Source: Hypholoma sublateritium FD-334 SS-4
Lineage: Eukaryota > Basidiomycota > Agaricomycetes > Agaricales > Strophariaceae
DNA: 64,000 bases
Assembly: GCA_000827495.1 (NCBI GenBank)
Contig: KN817562.1
Span: forward strand, 111,037-175,036
Direction of reading: 5' to 3'
The notes under the pieces are model-generated. The model was given only the letters and a program-made list of their open reading frames with translations, was not told the origin of the DNA and searched no databases. The first letter of the stretch is position 1, and each line of letters starts with the position of its first letter. Made by a program: the position numbers and the translations under genes. Shown here in pieces: positions 35,410-45,017 of the stretch.

Positions 35410-36276
35410 ATGTCTACCGACGAGAACCGGACGCTATCTGCACACTTCCCACGGCTTAACGAGACGAATTACTCCGAATGGTCGATCCGAATGGAAGCGC
35501 AATTGGTCCGCCTAGGTCTCTGGGATCAAGTCGTCTGCGATGTCGAGCCCACAACACCGGAAGACGATGCAAAGGCAAAGGACACATGGCTGAAGAAACG
35601 GAAGGCGCCCAAAATGGCAGAGGCTCGTGCCGAGATTATTTTGCGTGTCGAAGACTCGCAACTTGCGCACATGCGGAGCCGAGACCCGATGGAGATATGG
35701 AATGCGCTCGCTCGCTTGCACATTGCACGTGGTTTCGCGACTCGCCTTGCATTACGTCGGGGCTTCCTGCGGCTGGTGAAAGGGAATGATGAACGGATGG
35801 CGGCATGGATTGGAAGGGTGAAGGCGTTTTCGTTTCGGTTGCAGGACGTTGGAGTGGAGGTGACAGATGAAGACCGTATTTTGGCGCTGACGAACGGCCT
35901 AGACAAGACCTACGAGGCGTTCCTGATTTCGCTTGATGCCACTCCGCCGGAACTGCTATCTCTAGGACACGTGACTGATCGCTTGCTGAACGAGGAAACG
36001 GGCCGGGAAAATCGTGCGGCTATGAACTCGGGTGAAACGGCGTTCTACGCAGCGCGCGGTAATCATTTGGGTAGTGGTCAAGGTGGTGGACAGAGCAGTG
36101 GTGGTCCCCCAGTGTGTTGGCATTGCGGAAAGGCTGGTCACATCAAGGCGTTTTGCAGGGAAGAACCGGTTAACGGCGGCCCGAGCGCGGAGCGATCCGA
36201 GCGGGAGAAGAGCTACTATGTAGCAAGCACCCAACTGCGCGATCTTGGTGAACGGACGGTTGGGACTCTGTATTGA
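35410..36276 (+). CDS. Copia-type Gag polyprotein with zinc knuckle
   Basis: A single exon encodes 288 aa starting MSTDENRTLSAHFPRLNETN. The N-terminal and middle parts match the Gag of Copia-type elements: LNETNYSEWSIRMEAQL, then MEIWNALARLH, LRRGFLRLVKGNDERMAAWI and ILALTNGLDKTYEAFLISL. The C-terminal CCHC zinc knuckle CWHCGKAGHIKAFC (CX2CX4HX4C) is intact. The frame stops 58 bp before the 3' LTR. Family knowledge: Gag packages element RNA in cytoplasmic particles. It could serve this element alone or in trans. Confidence 0.88.
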   Translation: MSTDENRTLSAHFPRLNETNYSEWSIRMEAQLVRLGLWDQVVCDVEPTTPEDDAKAKDTWLKKRKAPKMAEARAEIILRVEDSQLAHMRSRDPMEIWNALARLHIARGFATRLALRRGFLRLVKGNDERMAAWIGRVKAFSFRLQDVGVEVTDEDRILALTNGLDKTYEAFLISLDATPPELLSLGHVTDRLLNEETGRENRAAMNSGETAFYAARGNHLGSGQGGGQSSGGPPVCWHCGKAGHIKAFCREEPVNGGPSAERSEREKSYYVASTQLRDLGERTVGTLY

Positions 36277-36334
36277 TTTCGGGATGTCTGTTCGAGGGGG
36301 TGCGTCCATGTGCGCCCTAGTTGTCGAGGGGGTG

Positions 36335-36519
36335 TGACAAAAGTTGTTAAGTAAGCGACGCCTGTGCGCACATGCGGCTGACGCGCGCATGCAGCGAGGC
36401 AGCTCATTTATATAGCTCGTATGTACGGTAGTTACTTCCCCACGCGTTTGGACGGGTATATTCGATATACAGCTTTTCTGGCTTGTTGCGCGTCCGGGCC
36501 CCATCTCTGAAAAGCTACA
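36335..36519 (+). repeat. 3' LTR
   Basis: 185 bp, the same length as the 5' LTR, with 181 of 185 bases identical. It is followed by the GACAT duplication. Confidence 0.9.
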
Positions 36520-36756
36520 GACATCCCTCGAGCTGCATCAAACCGTCAACGAGACAGGGAACTTTGTTTCACACGAGTTCATCCTCGTGCAAGAGCCCAA
36601 AGCACATTCATAGATACAAATGCTATTATACGAGGCGCCCTACTAGCTGAAGATGGTTTATCTGAAGAGGGAGAATATCTGGTGGTCAATTTCATTGACC
36701 AGGATATGTGGGCGCGGCTCAAAACAATAGAGCTCGTTAATCACGCTCGGATCTAG

Positions 36757-37083
36757 TCTTTTTTTAGAAAGATAACTGTAATATTAAACGTCAGTATGCT
36801 TGTGTAAGATGTATCCGATTTATATGTATTAAAGACTCCAGATCTTGAATATTAGACGGACGATGTATCACTGCATTGCGACGCTAAATATTCCAGTAAT
36901 AAGATCTCAGATATGCGGCCTCATGTCATAACCAATTGCAACGCTTAAATAGCACCTCAGGAAGTGCTCATAATTTTATTAGAAAATACCTGTATCATCC
37001 TCACACAGTTTCCCAGTTGTTGTAAGGTGAGTATCATCTTTTTACATCGTAATAATCCTACATGTGTTGCAGTGAGCAACAGC
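36757..37083. other. spacer between Plavaka and companion gene
   Basis: AT-rich spacer of about 330 bp between two genes on the same strand. No other feature is seen. Confidence 0.4.
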
Positions 37084-39455
37084 ATGTCTCGTCGGCGTCT
37101 CCCACCTTCGCAGTCTAAGGCAAATGCATCACCATCGCCGAGTCTTGGTTCGGCGAGCACCAATGCAACACCCTCGCTCTCTACCTTATCGAGGCCCGTT
37201 TCTACGCAGTGAGCTTCAGGTATTTTCCGGCGCTCAAATTTTGATCTGATTTATAATATTTAGTAGTCAATATCCTGGACCCGGCCGCAATGTTCCTGAC
37301 GATCGCGACCCAGAATCCGATTCTCCCTCCGGCACTGAATCTACGGCACCTTTTCAGGTACCTAGATCGCTGATCAACTCGCCAGAGAAAATATATCAGG
37401 TGCGCTGAATGTCTCAATAAATATAGTTGATTCTCGTCTAATACATGTTTATTTATATATCAAGATGTATTTAGCGAGTGAAAGAAAGGTGTCGCAGATG
37501 GAGGCTGAGCTCGTCAAGCTGAGAACACAATTGGCAGAGTCAGAAATTCGCTTTGTCGCCGCGTCATCAAAAGTTCGTTCGGGAGCAATGAAGCAAGCAG
37601 TGAATCAGATTGCTGAGCAGGACCCTTCTATCCTCGACACAAAAACGGTCATGAAACTAATACAAAAACTAGGAAGTCATTTCCAGGTGTTTTTCTGTCC
37701 GTTCGTCAAGCCAAGACACTTCTCCACTCCTCGGCCCGATTTCGAAGCTTATGAACTTGGAAGATATGCGACTGGAAATAACATCAACTTAGGGATCACT
37801 GCGGATCTCTACGAATGTATTCCGGACAAGTTCCATAATCTTCTTCTATCTCCTAGCTCGGAACTCTTTTCGGAAAAATATACCATTGCGGTAAGTCAAT
37901 ACATTTTTGCTTTGACAGCTACTTTATTCATACGGACTGATGTATTATTAGTTTCGCAAAGCTGTCATGGTCAGCAGGTTGAACTCTCTCAAATCTCTTC
38001 GCGAATCGGCCGCCGCTATCTTTGATCTCCCTGCTGATTGCTTCTCAAGCGAAAGCACAGCACTGCGAGATAGGATGCCTGAAATACAACAGCTCATGGG
38101 CTGCTTCTACGACGACGATGGTAACCTGACTTACATGCGCATTGCTCCTGTCATTTGTCGTGACGGCGACACGGTCGATCCCTCCAAATACTTCCTCAGT
38201 CCTTACCTCTTCAAGGTAAGTATTATCACATTTAATTATCTTGTCAAATAATGGTGCTTATATCTGATTAAACATGTTCCAGATTGCCCGTATAGTCTTG
38301 TTTGGGAAATCGGCCATAAGTAATACCAGTCGCGCAGTGTCTCGCTCCGTCAGCCAGTTCCTACGCACGGACATCGCTGCAGAGACCACATTTGGCCTTA
38401 TCGCATGGGTGTGTATGATGGTGCGTGCTATTTTTGAACTAGTATGATTAGATCTCACATCTCGTTAAATGACAGGCACGCTATCTTCTGTCAACAGACG
38501 CTCAATTCGAAAACAATGGCATTGGCGCTCAGACAAAGATCCCCTATGGCGAGGACTTTGCCTTTTACAAATGCCATATGATCGAGTACTATCATGGAAC
38601 TGACACTACTGCCTTGATTCAGTCTCTGCTCGAAACATGGGACCGTGAGGTTTTCTCGAATCACAACAAGCAAAAAGGGCACGCGGGTGATGAAGATGCC
38701 GAGGTAATCGACATGGACGCCGATCCCGATGGATCTGAGATTGCAGCAAGCTTGGCGAGGCTCCGCCTTCAGAGCGCAACTCGGGCCAACACACCCATTC
38801 ATACCGATTATCCTCCCTCGGTATCCTCTCGCCCCATTCCACAGCCAATTACACACGAGGACATTACTGATAGAGATGACTCCGAAGACATCTATGGCGA
38901 CAAGGTTCCACCATCTCCCGACAGTCCTATACCTGGACTGGCAAATCTTCCTATCGCTGCGCCAGCTGCGTTAAATCCGCCGGCCGCCTCCAATCCAGAT
39001 CCAGGTGCGCCGATGTGCTTCCGTTTAATCTTTCCACTATCAGATATCTAACAATAACCTATGCAGTTCTCATCCCACGCCCGGAAGAACCTCAGCATAG
39101 TTCTGATGGAGCGACGTCCGCTGCTAATCCAACTACTGAGACTTTCCCGGCTGGTCCTAAACCCCGCCACGCCACCCAGAAACCGGCCCCCATTCCAAAG
39201 GCTACGCGTAATAGTAAGGGCGCCAAGGTCAAAGTAAGCGCTCTGACTGCATTTACCGCTTAATTATTACTGACAAGATGATTAAATACACAGCCCGTTG
39301 ACGACGATGAGCCATCGGATAAGATTGACATCATTCACATCTCCCAACCATCGACATCTCGATCTCAACCTGACAGTTCAACCTCTAACGCACCAGCTAC
39401 TAGGCCTAAGCGCCGTACTGCCAATTACAAGCAGCCGACGACGGGAAATGTTTAA
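37084..39455 (+). CDS. DUF6698-like protein, probable companion of the Plavaka region
   Basis: About eight exons with GT-AG introns read in one frame from ATG 37084 to TAA 39455. A Ser/Pro-rich start leads to a short coiled coil (ASERKVSQMEAELVKLRTQL). A conserved-looking core follows, with FRKAVMVSRLNSLKSLRESA, YFLSPYLFKIARIVLFGKSA and then FGLIAWVCMMARYLLSTD and IEYYHGTDTTALIQSLLETWD. A Pro/Asp-rich tail ends with basic residues (RPKRRTANYKQ). The order of the core resembles DUF6698 proteins of Agaricomycetes; this assignment is tentative. Its intact frame beside a transposase suggests an accessory role, but that is inference. Confidence 0.65.
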
Positions 39456-39685
39456 AATTATTGCTCTTCGCCGAGAGCTGCTTCTCTCATCTGCGCTAGG
39501 GACTTCATTCTGTATTTAAATATGTACATAATGGCCGTTTTATTATTTACAATGCACTTTATATTAGAGTCGATGGTTACGGACTATTATCTCCTTGTGA
39601 AAGTGTCTCGTTGGATGAGTATATATTACTTGTTAATATGATGAGCGAACGACAGGCCATATTAAATTCAGCTCAACTGTTATAA
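39456..39685. other. non-coding 3' flank
   Basis: AT-rich, no gene seen. Confidence 0.35.
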
Positions 39686-39775
39686 ATGACTTCGTGGTGT
39701 AGTGGGTTTTGGCGCAACTAAATGATTAGGTAAAGTAAGTAAGGTAGGAGTTCGATTCTCTCTGGTTGTATCAAT
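39686..39775 (+). other. tRNA-like / SINE-like stretch with Pol III box motifs
   Basis: TGGTGTAGTGGG (about 39691) fits an A box and GAGTTCGATTCTC (about 39752) fits a B box, about 57 bp apart as in tRNA genes. The acceptor and anticodon stems do not fold convincingly, and a GTAAAGTAAGTAAGG stretch sits between them. It could be a decayed tRNA or the head of a SINE. Confidence 0.35.
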
Positions 39776-39879
39776 TAATTGAAAAATTCGAAGCCGTTGT
39801 AAGTACCAAGTCGTATAATCAGGGTTTCGGGCCTTCAGTAGTATCTAATCTACGAGTAATGTTTTATCGTCATTATTTA

Positions 39880-40200
39880 GCTCATTGATCAGAGTGTCTG
39901 ATCAGTATGGCATTGATCAAGTGGGAGGCGCCTGTTCAGGGTGACTGATCAGCACGGCTTCACTGATCAAGCAGCGCCTGATCACACTCGGGCCGATCTG
40001 ATCAGCACAACTTGTCCTCTGGCCAGGCCTGGTCAGCGCCTCACGGCATAATCGGCATGATCGGCATGATTATGCATCTAGGAGATTTCCGACACGTGGG
40101 AATAAGTTAGCGAAGTAAACCTACCTTTCACTCAGCACAGAAAGTTAGCCCAAGTTACTAAAGTTACTTTGCATAAGTTACTTTATATGCAGTCAAATTT
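39880..40200. repeat. TGATCA-rich repeats and GTTAC/AAGTTA repeats
   Basis: Positions 39885-40030 carry six TGATCA words with shared flanks (CTGATCAGYAYGGC, CTGATCAAG). Positions 40105-40190 repeat AAGTTACTTT/AAGTTAGC. Both kinds of word also occur at 28320-28480 and 29240-29340, with the second kind partly inverted. Together they may mark the two ends of one large mobile region. Confidence 0.45.
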
Positions 40201-40299
40201 CCAGGGTGTTGACACGATCCATCGCATTAATAACGCATGCGATATATGCCCGGTTCATTTATCTCGGGACAGGGCGCAGTGGATAGGTATTTTATATCT

Positions 40300-42600
40300 T
40301 TACTGCTCGCCATAAGTACGCGACCTCGGCGCGCCCCGCGGGCCGCAGTGTCATCATTACAGTCGACCACGTGGCTGTTGTGGGCAAGTTCAGCGCCTTT
40401 CAGCGCCCGCTTTCTTTCTTGAATCTTCCACTCACCCGTCATCGTGTCCACCGCCCTCTTCAGCGCTCCTAGGCACCGTCTCAGCTCAGCGTTTCCTCCA
40501 ATATCGAATATTCGCGTCATGGTGGACAATCACACAGTTGACGCAGGGCATGTACGCGCGTTCGTCTCGCGTGCTGGCGCAGCTGCGTCGCTGTAGAATG
40601 TTTCTGCGGCCCCCGTTCTGAGCAGGAAGCTAGAACACGCCGAGGACCCGAGAAGCGCTGGCTCCTGTCCAACCGCGCCCGCGTAGCGTATGCCTCCTCC
40701 CGGGACCCGGCTCGCTTGTCCACCCCGACCGCTGAGCGCTCCACGAAACCCAGACACGCGACATCGCCTCCTTTGGCCTCGGCATTCACTTCTACCCTCG
40801 GCGCGCCTCTTCCCCCCCGCCCTTTCAATGACCTGCGCCACGCCGACTCCGCCCGTCTGCGGCCAGCGCCGTTGGGTTATACCCATACATGCGCTCTCGC
40901 TCGGGAGCCCACCCATACTGCGCCCAATTTCCGTGGGGAAGCACGTCCGACATTACTATGAACGCATGACCGGAACCACCCACGCTTCTCGCTCCATCGG
41001 CTGCCGCCACGGCGAGCGCTCCAGCAGCTCCCCCGTCCCCGCCCCTTCTCGCCACGCCGACGCACGTGCCATCTCCCCTCGACCCCCGCCGCCGCGCCGC
41101 GCCCGGGTTATCGTGTCATCCCCGTCCGCCTCCTGTCCGCATCTCACCGCGTACAGTCACCCTTCCCCGCCCCGGCTGCGCGTTCGCCTACCATCCGCCG
41201 CGCACCGCACCTTCCGCCGCTGAGCGCCATCCCATTCCGCGCCGCAGACGCCCGCCTCGGTGCCCGCTCCCTAGTCTGTCCAGCCGGATAGCAGCGCGCG
41301 GTACTCTGCCTCCCCCCGCCTCGCCCCGCCTCCCTGGCCCGCGGCGCGCCGTCACCGGCACAAATTGAAACGCACCCTTGTCCAGCCGCTCTCGGCTGCA
41401 CGCCGCGCGCGATCTGGGTCTATCTCGCACACAGGATCCTCCAACCGCGCTGTGCCTCCCGGCATTGCGCATATATACTGCCTCAGGGAGACTGCGCGTC
41501 AAGTGCTGCGCGGTGGGCGCGTCCAGCCGGTGCCGCTTCGGGCTGCGGGGGGAGCCACGCGCGCTGGAAGCCTGGGTTCCTCCGTGCGCGCCGTGTGCTG
41601 TACGCTGCGTGCGGATGAGCGCCAGTGCGCTCCTTATCTCGTCATATACGTGCGCTCGTCGCCACGAACAGCTGGTTCCCCGGTCCCGTCTCCCTCGACG
41701 CTCGCGCTGCCGCCCCACCGCCTCGCCGTCTAAGCGCGGCCTCTCGCCTCTCGTGCATGCATCTGTTGGGATCAGCCCGCCGCACCTCGGCGCACAGAGC
41801 ACGCCCTGGCGCATCGCTCTCTATGCGCCGCCGTTCGCCGTAGGGGCAGCGTCTCCGCCCGCCCTACGTCGTCGCGTTCCGTCGCGATGATCCCACGCAC
41901 CGTGTGCCCCATAATACATGGCGCACGCCGATTCGTATCAGCCTAGCTCGGGATCGCGTCCTGCGCGTCGCGGAGGGCGCACGTGCTTGTGTGCAGACGC
42001 GGGCGGGGGCGTATTGTGTGACAGGCGCTCGGCGGGATGCGGAGGGATGCACGAGGACGGGAAAACGCACAGCGGTGCATCTGCGCGCGTCCCACGTTGG
42101 ACGCGGCCCGCGCGCGGCGCTGTGTGTCCAGCTTCGCGCATCGGCCACGCGCGCTGTCCGCGCCCCGCGTATACGCGGCGCTGGATGAGGGCGCGCGCTG
42201 TGCGCTCTTCACGGAGCACAACGCGGGTGCCGATCGGATGTATGCGTGGAAAGGGCATATAGGTGGCTTATCGTCGCTCTGGATCGTGCGACCGCTCTGC
42301 GCGTCCCCATTCCGGGTGTGCGCTGTCAGGGAGACTCTGCGGGGTGATATGCGGAGTCCGCCAAGCGCTGTATGGTGCGCACGCTGCGGTGCGGTGGCGG
42401 CCGTATGGGCGCGTCCGCCCATGGCGCGCTACGAGACGCGGGGGAAATCAAGCGCGCTGAAAGCCCGGGTGCTACGGGATGTTGTTCCTTATGCGAGCGA
42501 GACATCGCAGCCGCACGATTTTTTGTAATGACTCTGTCTGAGGAACGCGAGGTCCAACCGCTGCGTTTCTCTCTATGCGGTTCTCGTCCCAGCTAGGGTG
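40300..42600. other. GC- and CpG-rich block without gene
   Basis: A sharply delimited block of very high GC and CpG content in which all six frames are open for long stretches. None gives a recognisable protein, and splice signals are not consistent. It contains CAGCCGGATAGCAGCGCG at 41281, shared with about 12562 and 50668. I regard it as repeat-derived non-coding DNA. Confidence 0.5.
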
Positions 42601-42964
42601 CATGGAATGAAATTACCAGTATTCTATGTTTGTGTCGCTGTCCTACAAATCGTTACCAAAATATTCTGGCATAGCGTGCAACTACTTTGGTGATCCAGGC
42701 GATATGATCAATTCGCATCGCATGGACAGCTCAACCGAAGTGTATATTAATGATTTGCATATCGTCAAAGCTTATTTGGCGATCCCCATGACCATTTATC
42801 GAGATTATTTCAGTTACATTCATTATACTATTGGCCTATATATATTACACTATAGCTTTTCTACCTTAGTGTGGATACGGAGCACATATATGGACACCCG
42901 CGTACATTGCACGCGCACGCGTAAGCGCAAGTCACGCACATTTCCGGTGGCTCCTACAGGGGCA

Positions 42965-43774
42965 CTACAACGACATTGATCGAGGCTTGTGCTTAGTGTA
43001 AGGCATGTGCAGCGTGCACGCGCTTTCTCCCTCCGTATTGGGCGGGGGCTGCGGGAACGGCGGGCGCATAAACAGCAGCGTCCAGCTGTTCTTCATCGGA
43101 ACAAGCCCGACGAAGCACCGGCGCTTGCCGAGGAAGTCGATACGCTTCAGCCCCTGCGCGCGCTCCGCCTCGCGGAAGGCCGGACGCTCGCGCGCCACAC
43201 GCGCATAGAACATGGCGGTTGCGGCGTTGCGGTATGCGTCGGACGGCGCGAGCGCATACTCCTGCTCGGTCACGCTGGCGCGCAGCGAGCGGTATATCGT
43301 CGTGAAGACGTCGCCGACCGTGACGCCCTGGGCGTTCTTGGCGCTCGGGGAGACGCTGATCTTCCACGGCAGCTCGGGGCAGTGGATTTCGAATACGGCG
43401 ACGGGCGGGAACACGGCCTGATGTGTCAAAAAGTTTTCGGGAATGGCGTAGGCGAGGGGGAGTATGGTGTCGGGCGGAAACGTGAGGTCATACGCGACGG
43501 GGGGCGCAACTGGATGCACGGCGAGGATTGGGTGCAGCATGGCGGGGATAGCCGGGAGCGAGAGGGGCCGGCGTGGCGCACTGAAGCTAAGCTCGAGGGG
43601 AGACTGGGGCTCTACGGACGAGGATAGTGTCGGGGAATCAAAGGTAGGCGACGGAGGAGTCTGGGCCGCGGCGGAAGATGGCAGATTAGAGGCATATGAG
43701 CTAGGTGACGGTGTCGCGGACGAGGATGCGTGCTGCGCGACAAATTGGGTGTGCTTTCCTGGCATCGTAGTCAA
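42965..43774 (-). CDS. DUF6699 domain protein
   Basis: A single minus-strand exon encodes 269 aa (first Met at 43774; a second at 43765 is also possible). A Ser/Pro/Ala-rich N-terminus of about 85 aa precedes a domain running from LHPILAVHPVAPPVAYDLTF through FEIHCPELPWKISVSP, VTVGDVFTTIYRSLRASVT and the ERAQGLKRIDFLGKRRCFVG stretch. This order (LHP, YDL, W-I-V, VTVGDV, RID-L) is that of fungal DUF6699 proteins. Function is unknown. Nothing suggests damage, and it has no obvious partner. Confidence 0.8.
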   Translation of the reverse strand: MTTMPGKHTQFVAQHASSSATPSPSSYASNLPSSAAAQTPPSPTFDSPTLSSSVEPQSPLELSFSAPRRPLSLPAIPAMLHPILAVHPVAPPVAYDLTFPPDTILPLAYAIPENFLTHQAVFPPVAVFEIHCPELPWKISVSPSAKNAQGVTVGDVFTTIYRSLRASVTEQEYALAPSDAYRNAATAMFYARVARERPAFREAERAQGLKRIDFLGKRRCFVGLVPMKNSWTLLFMRPPFPQPPPNTEGESACTLHMPYTKHKPRSMSL

Positions 43775-45017
43775 ATTGTAGTGATGTTTGCCAGTTTTCG
43801 AGGTTGTGACGCGCTGTTATATGCATATCCGATAGATAGTAGATTAACTCAATACCGAATTTGATTCGCCCACATACATGCCACAAATGTCACTGCCCTG
43901 GAATTCAAGAAGGACATAGCTCTCCCACACGTGATGCACCGCCCGCACTGCCTTCGAACATTTTCCCACCGTCGTGCTCAAAATCAGGGGAGTGCGCGTT
44001 AAAAACTTATGTGCGCTACTACTAATATACGTTTGTATCGTTTGATCATGGCCCTTCATTAGCTTCACTCACCTTGCTTCACCACAAAAACACTCGTACA
44101 GTACTTTAGTCTTTCCAATTCTGTATCCGCTGACCTCTGAATCGGAGAGTGAATGCAACCGCGCGTTGTTCCCACAGAATTGCTCACACCAGAATAGGAC
44201 TATATAGGTATGTCGAAGCACTGCGCGAAGTCATATTTTTGTCGTTGACATCGCGGAATACGATCTCCGACCTCGAGCGCTTGAGCGTCTGTTATCGTCC
44301 TCTTCCTCGAGTAATTGAATGTCCTACTGTATAGTAATGCGTACGTCTGCGTCATGTACCTATAAATGTTGCTACTAAAAAGTGTCTAGTACCTTTCAGC
44401 CGCCTGACAGGTCTCCTACTTCGAACCCGCGCTAAATTCTGCACCGCCCTCCCGATGGCCAGTGCGTTCGCCGCAGTTCACCAGATAAGCAAACAGGCCA
44501 GCTGGACGCATTGCAGGCTGACGGAGAAAAAATTGGATCGCGATCCACTTTTACCACAACTACCTTTCCCACAAATGGGAGTCAGATGGACAAAAGCAAA
44601 ACGGCGTGCGAGTGTGCATTGGCGTGCACCGAGCGTGCACATTCCCATTCGTTACCCATGAATGTCGAGCTATGCATGAACTTCGCAGCTCAGTTTACAA
44701 CATGCAGCGACTTAAAAATCCCATAAAATTGGGCCACAGCAGGCTATATACTGAGTAATTTTGCAGTGCACTCTGCCGTTTCTTTCCTAGAGATCTCATT
44801 GATCTTAACGGGTCACTTACAACACGATATGGCTATGTTGTTTTTGGTCCGGCAATTCTGTGTCGTAAGCAAGTACCGCGTTATTATTGGTGATGAAAGC
44901 TGTGTCACCTACTTGACAGGTTACTAGTACCCATGCATTGCGCCGTTGCGCGTATAGAAACTGCCCCATAACTTGTCTTATTCCACTCCTTGCTCGATCC
45001 CTGCCTTCTCCCTCTCT
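43775..45017. other. intergenic
   Basis: No supported gene between the DUF6699 gene and NACHT copy 6. Short frames at 44150-44730 give no recognisable product. Confidence 0.4.

Larger units (their letters stand above)
35070..36519 (+). mobile_element. gag-only LTR retrotransposon (TR-GAG-like)
   Basis: Two 185-bp direct LTRs (35070-35254 and 36335-36519) start TGACAAAAG and end GCTACA. They enclose 1080 bp with one open frame for a Copia-type Gag and no protease, integrase or reverse transcriptase. The element is flanked by a 5-bp duplication, GACAT (35065-35069 and 36520-36524). A purine-rich CGAGGGGGTG lies just before the 3' LTR as polypurine tract. I see no clear tRNA primer site. A TTGG-rich microsatellite follows the 5' LTR (about 35281-35332). 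It must be non-autonomous and depend on a full-length partner. Confidence 0.9.
31437..36756 (+). pseudogene. Plavaka (CACTA-type) transposase gene, split by an LTR element
   Basis: A multi-exon gene encodes a zinc-finger-like start (CRYCGKTLRARGITSHETRY), the Plavaka hallmark RPWHPFPTRTDFKLAE, WIAQDNLPPTASPFFIILYA with the DKTRLSSFGTEKGYPV core, CPICLIHRDNIPDLP, and further on DYALVKVHGNQCIFVQILYM. Introns are short and nearly all GT-AG; one near 33880 uses a GC donor. The frame is open from the ATG to 35069, where a 1450-bp retrotransposon interrupts it. It resumes after 36524 in the same frame and ends with FIDQDMWARLK at a TAG at 36754. So the gene looks intact apart from this insertion. 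Plavaka transposases move CACTA-like elements in fungi. I could not place the element's termini. Confidence 0.85.

Noticed and set aside
40300..42600. Overlapping frames of 100-208 aa, Arg/Pro/Ser-rich, as proteins
   Set aside because: GC-rich open-frame artefacts; composition is Arg/Ala/Pro/Ser on every frame and nothing resembles a family.
42989..43627. 212-aa plus-strand frame
   Set aside because: Antisense shadow of the DUF6699 gene.
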